From the NCBI RefSeq assembly GCF_035917455.1, contig NZ_CP109078.1, positions 6,246,001-6,310,000 on the forward strand: a DNA stretch of 64,000 nucleotides, given 5' to 3'. Source of the DNA: Micromonospora sp. NBC_01796. GTDB lineage: Bacteria; Actinomycetota; Actinomycetes; Mycobacteriales; Micromonosporaceae. The position numbers and the translations under genes were made by a program. Position 1 is the stretch's first letter. Each line of letters begins with the position of its first letter. The notes below the pieces were generated by a model. The model was not told where the DNA came from and did not search any database. It saw only the letters and a list, made by a program, of their open reading frames with translations. Shown piece by piece: positions 62,754 to 64,000 of this stretch.

Positions 62754-64000
62754 GTGACTGAGACGGCGTCCGGGGTACGAGCCCGAAGTCTCTCCCTGCG
62801 CAAGCTGCCGAGCCTGGTCCGGCATCCGCTGGACGCGCTGGTCGAGGCCGGTAACACGGCGAACGGGGAGATCGTCCGGCTGGGCGTCGGCTCGACCGGC
62901 CCCTACCTGGTGACGTCCCCGGACCACCTGGAGACGGTGCTGCACAACCCCGAAAGGTACGTCCGGGAGGGGCTGCTCTGGAACGGGGTGCGGCGGGCCG
63001 TCGGCGAGGCGATCCTGGTCACCGAGGGCCCGATCTGGAAGTCGAGCCGGGACGTGCTGCGTCCACTGTTCACACCGGCGCGGGTGAACACGATGACCGA
63101 CCGGATGGCCGAGGCGATCGGTGACGCGGTCGACGGCCTGGACGAGCCGGCCCGGCGGGGCCTGGTCGTCGACGGGCCGACCGAGCTGGCCCGGATCGTG
63201 TGCCAGGCGACGATGCGGGTCCTCTTCGGCGACCGGATCAGCGTTCCCGACGCGGTACGGATGGTCGACGCGTTCGGCGTGATCGCGACGGAGATGATCC
63301 CCCGGATCGTCGTACCGTGGGCGCCGAACTGGTTGCCACTGCCCGGTGACCGGGCCTTCGCCGCCGCCGTCGCGACGCTCGACGAGATCGTGCTGCCGAT
63401 CATCAGGAGCGTCCGGCAGGCTCCCGACGGCGGCGACGACATCATCTCCGCGCTCTGCGCGCCCCGGGACATCGAGGGCGACGAGGTCACCGAGAAGCAG
63501 ATCCGCGACGACGTGGTGGCGATGGTGTCGACCTCCACCGAGACCACGATCGCGGTGCTGTCCTGGCTCTGGCCGGTGCTGGCCGCGCACCCGGAGGTCG
63601 CCGACCGGCTCTATGCCGAGATCGACCGGGTGGTCGACGGTACGCAGGTACGTCGCGCCCGCGTGCCGGAGCTGCGGTACACCCGGATGGTGCTGGACGA
63701 GTTGCTGAGGCTCTGGCCGGCGGGCTGGTTCATCCCCCGGATGGCGGTGGGCGACGAGGTGCTCGGCGGTACCCGGATCGAGGCCGGGTCGACCATCCTC
63801 GTCAGCCCGTACGTGACGCACCGGATGCGCGCGTTCTGGTCGCGCCCGGACGACTTCGACCCGGAGCGATTCGACCCGGACGGGCCGAAGCCCGACCCGT
63901 ACTACAGCTACTTCCCGTTCGGCGGCGGCCAGCACCGGTGCCTGGGCCAGTACCTGTTCGCGGTCGAGGCCCCGCTGATCATCGCCACCCTGCTGGGTCG
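62754..64000 (+). CDS. Cytochrome P450 (3' end off the window)
   Basis: The GTG has GGAGG 6 bp upstream and about 415 residues are visible. Signatures are the I helix (VAMVSTSTETT, with the usual AG replaced by TS but Glu-Thr-Thr kept), the K-helix DELLRLWP (ExxR), FDPERFDPDG, and the heme loop FPFGGGQHRCLG with its cysteine. The ExxR context and the long heme loop resemble the fatty-acid/CYP102-like or eukaryote-like bacterial P450 branch rather than the polyketide-type P450 at the left edge. Only the last few dozen residues are missing. Context on the right is unknown. Confidence 0.92.
   Translation, partial: MTETASGVRARSLSLRKLPSLVRHPLDALVEAGNTANGEIVRLGVGSTGPYLVTSPDHLETVLHNPERYVREGLLWNGVRRAVGEAILVTEGPIWKSSRDVLRPLFTPARVNTMTDRMAEAIGDAVDGLDEPARRGLVVDGPTELARIVCQATMRVLFGDRISVPDAVRMVDAFGVIATEMIPRIVVPWAPNWLPLPGDRAFAAAVATLDEIVLPIIRSVRQAPDGGDDIISALCAPRDIEGDEVTEKQIRDDVVAMVSTSTETTIAVLSWLWPVLAAHPEVADRLYAEIDRVVDGTQVRRARVPELRYTRMVLDELLRLWPAGWFIPRMAVGDEVLGGTRIEAGSTILVSPYVTHRMRAFWSRPDDFDPERFDPDGPKPDPYYSYFPFGGGQHRCLGQYLFAVEAPLIIATLLG

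Overview
The window is high-GC actinobacterial DNA. It has GC-rich third codon positions, many GTG starts, GTGA and ATGA stop/start overlaps, and exporter and regulator families typical of filamentous actinomycetes. The frequent 'cgtacg/gtacg' codon pattern and the secreted RHS architecture suggest Micromonosporaceae, but this is inference from style only.

Region 1 (1-19.9 kb) is a natural-product gene cluster cut by the left edge. It holds a P450 C-terminus, a GT1 glycosyltransferase, a VOC/O-methyltransferase fusion, a one-module C-A-T-TE NRPS on the minus strand, and a plus-strand operon of an MFS exporter, a 3064-residue KS-AT-ACP-aminotransferase-luciferase-like monooxygenase-C-A-T megasynthase and a free-standing TubC_N-docking condensation protein. 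The aminotransferase plus monooxygenase pair implies an alpha-hydroxy-beta-amino acid unit, by analogy with microginin-type lines. A near-identical 16-bp motif lies in both divergent intergenic regions.

Region 2 (19.9-27.6 kb) is mixed. It has a lipoprotein, a YjbR-like protein, a small secreted protein, a translationally coupled RtcB-PrfH pair (a ribosome rescue/repair module), a membrane alpha/beta hydrolase, and a NarL-type two-component system divergent from the hydrolase.

Region 3 (27.7-39.7 kb) is a compact Wzx/Wzy-type exopolysaccharide operon. It encodes a BY-kinase-like chain-length protein with a degenerate Walker A, a priming sugar-phosphate transferase, a flippase, a methyltransferase, a GT2-GT4 fusion, a polymerase, two more glycosyltransferases and a sulfotransferase. 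Several genes overlap by 4-10 bp and a strong hairpin ends the run.

Region 4 (39.8-47.7 kb) is a 2471-residue secreted RHS/YD-repeat protein with a small His-rich C-terminal toxin tip, overlapped by a candidate immunity gene.

Region 5 (48-64 kb) carries a DHA2 drug exporter, two small proteins, and a GntR-controlled sugar or sugar-acid operon (ABC importer without an ATPase, enolase-superfamily dehydratase, aldo/keto reductase, Gfo/Idh dehydrogenase). Its promoter spacer is filled by a perfect 18-bp palindrome. A NodB deacetylase, an Lrp/LysE divergent pair, a flavin monooxygenase and a second P450 running off the right edge follow. I saw no tRNA, rRNA, insertion sequence or CRISPR array.
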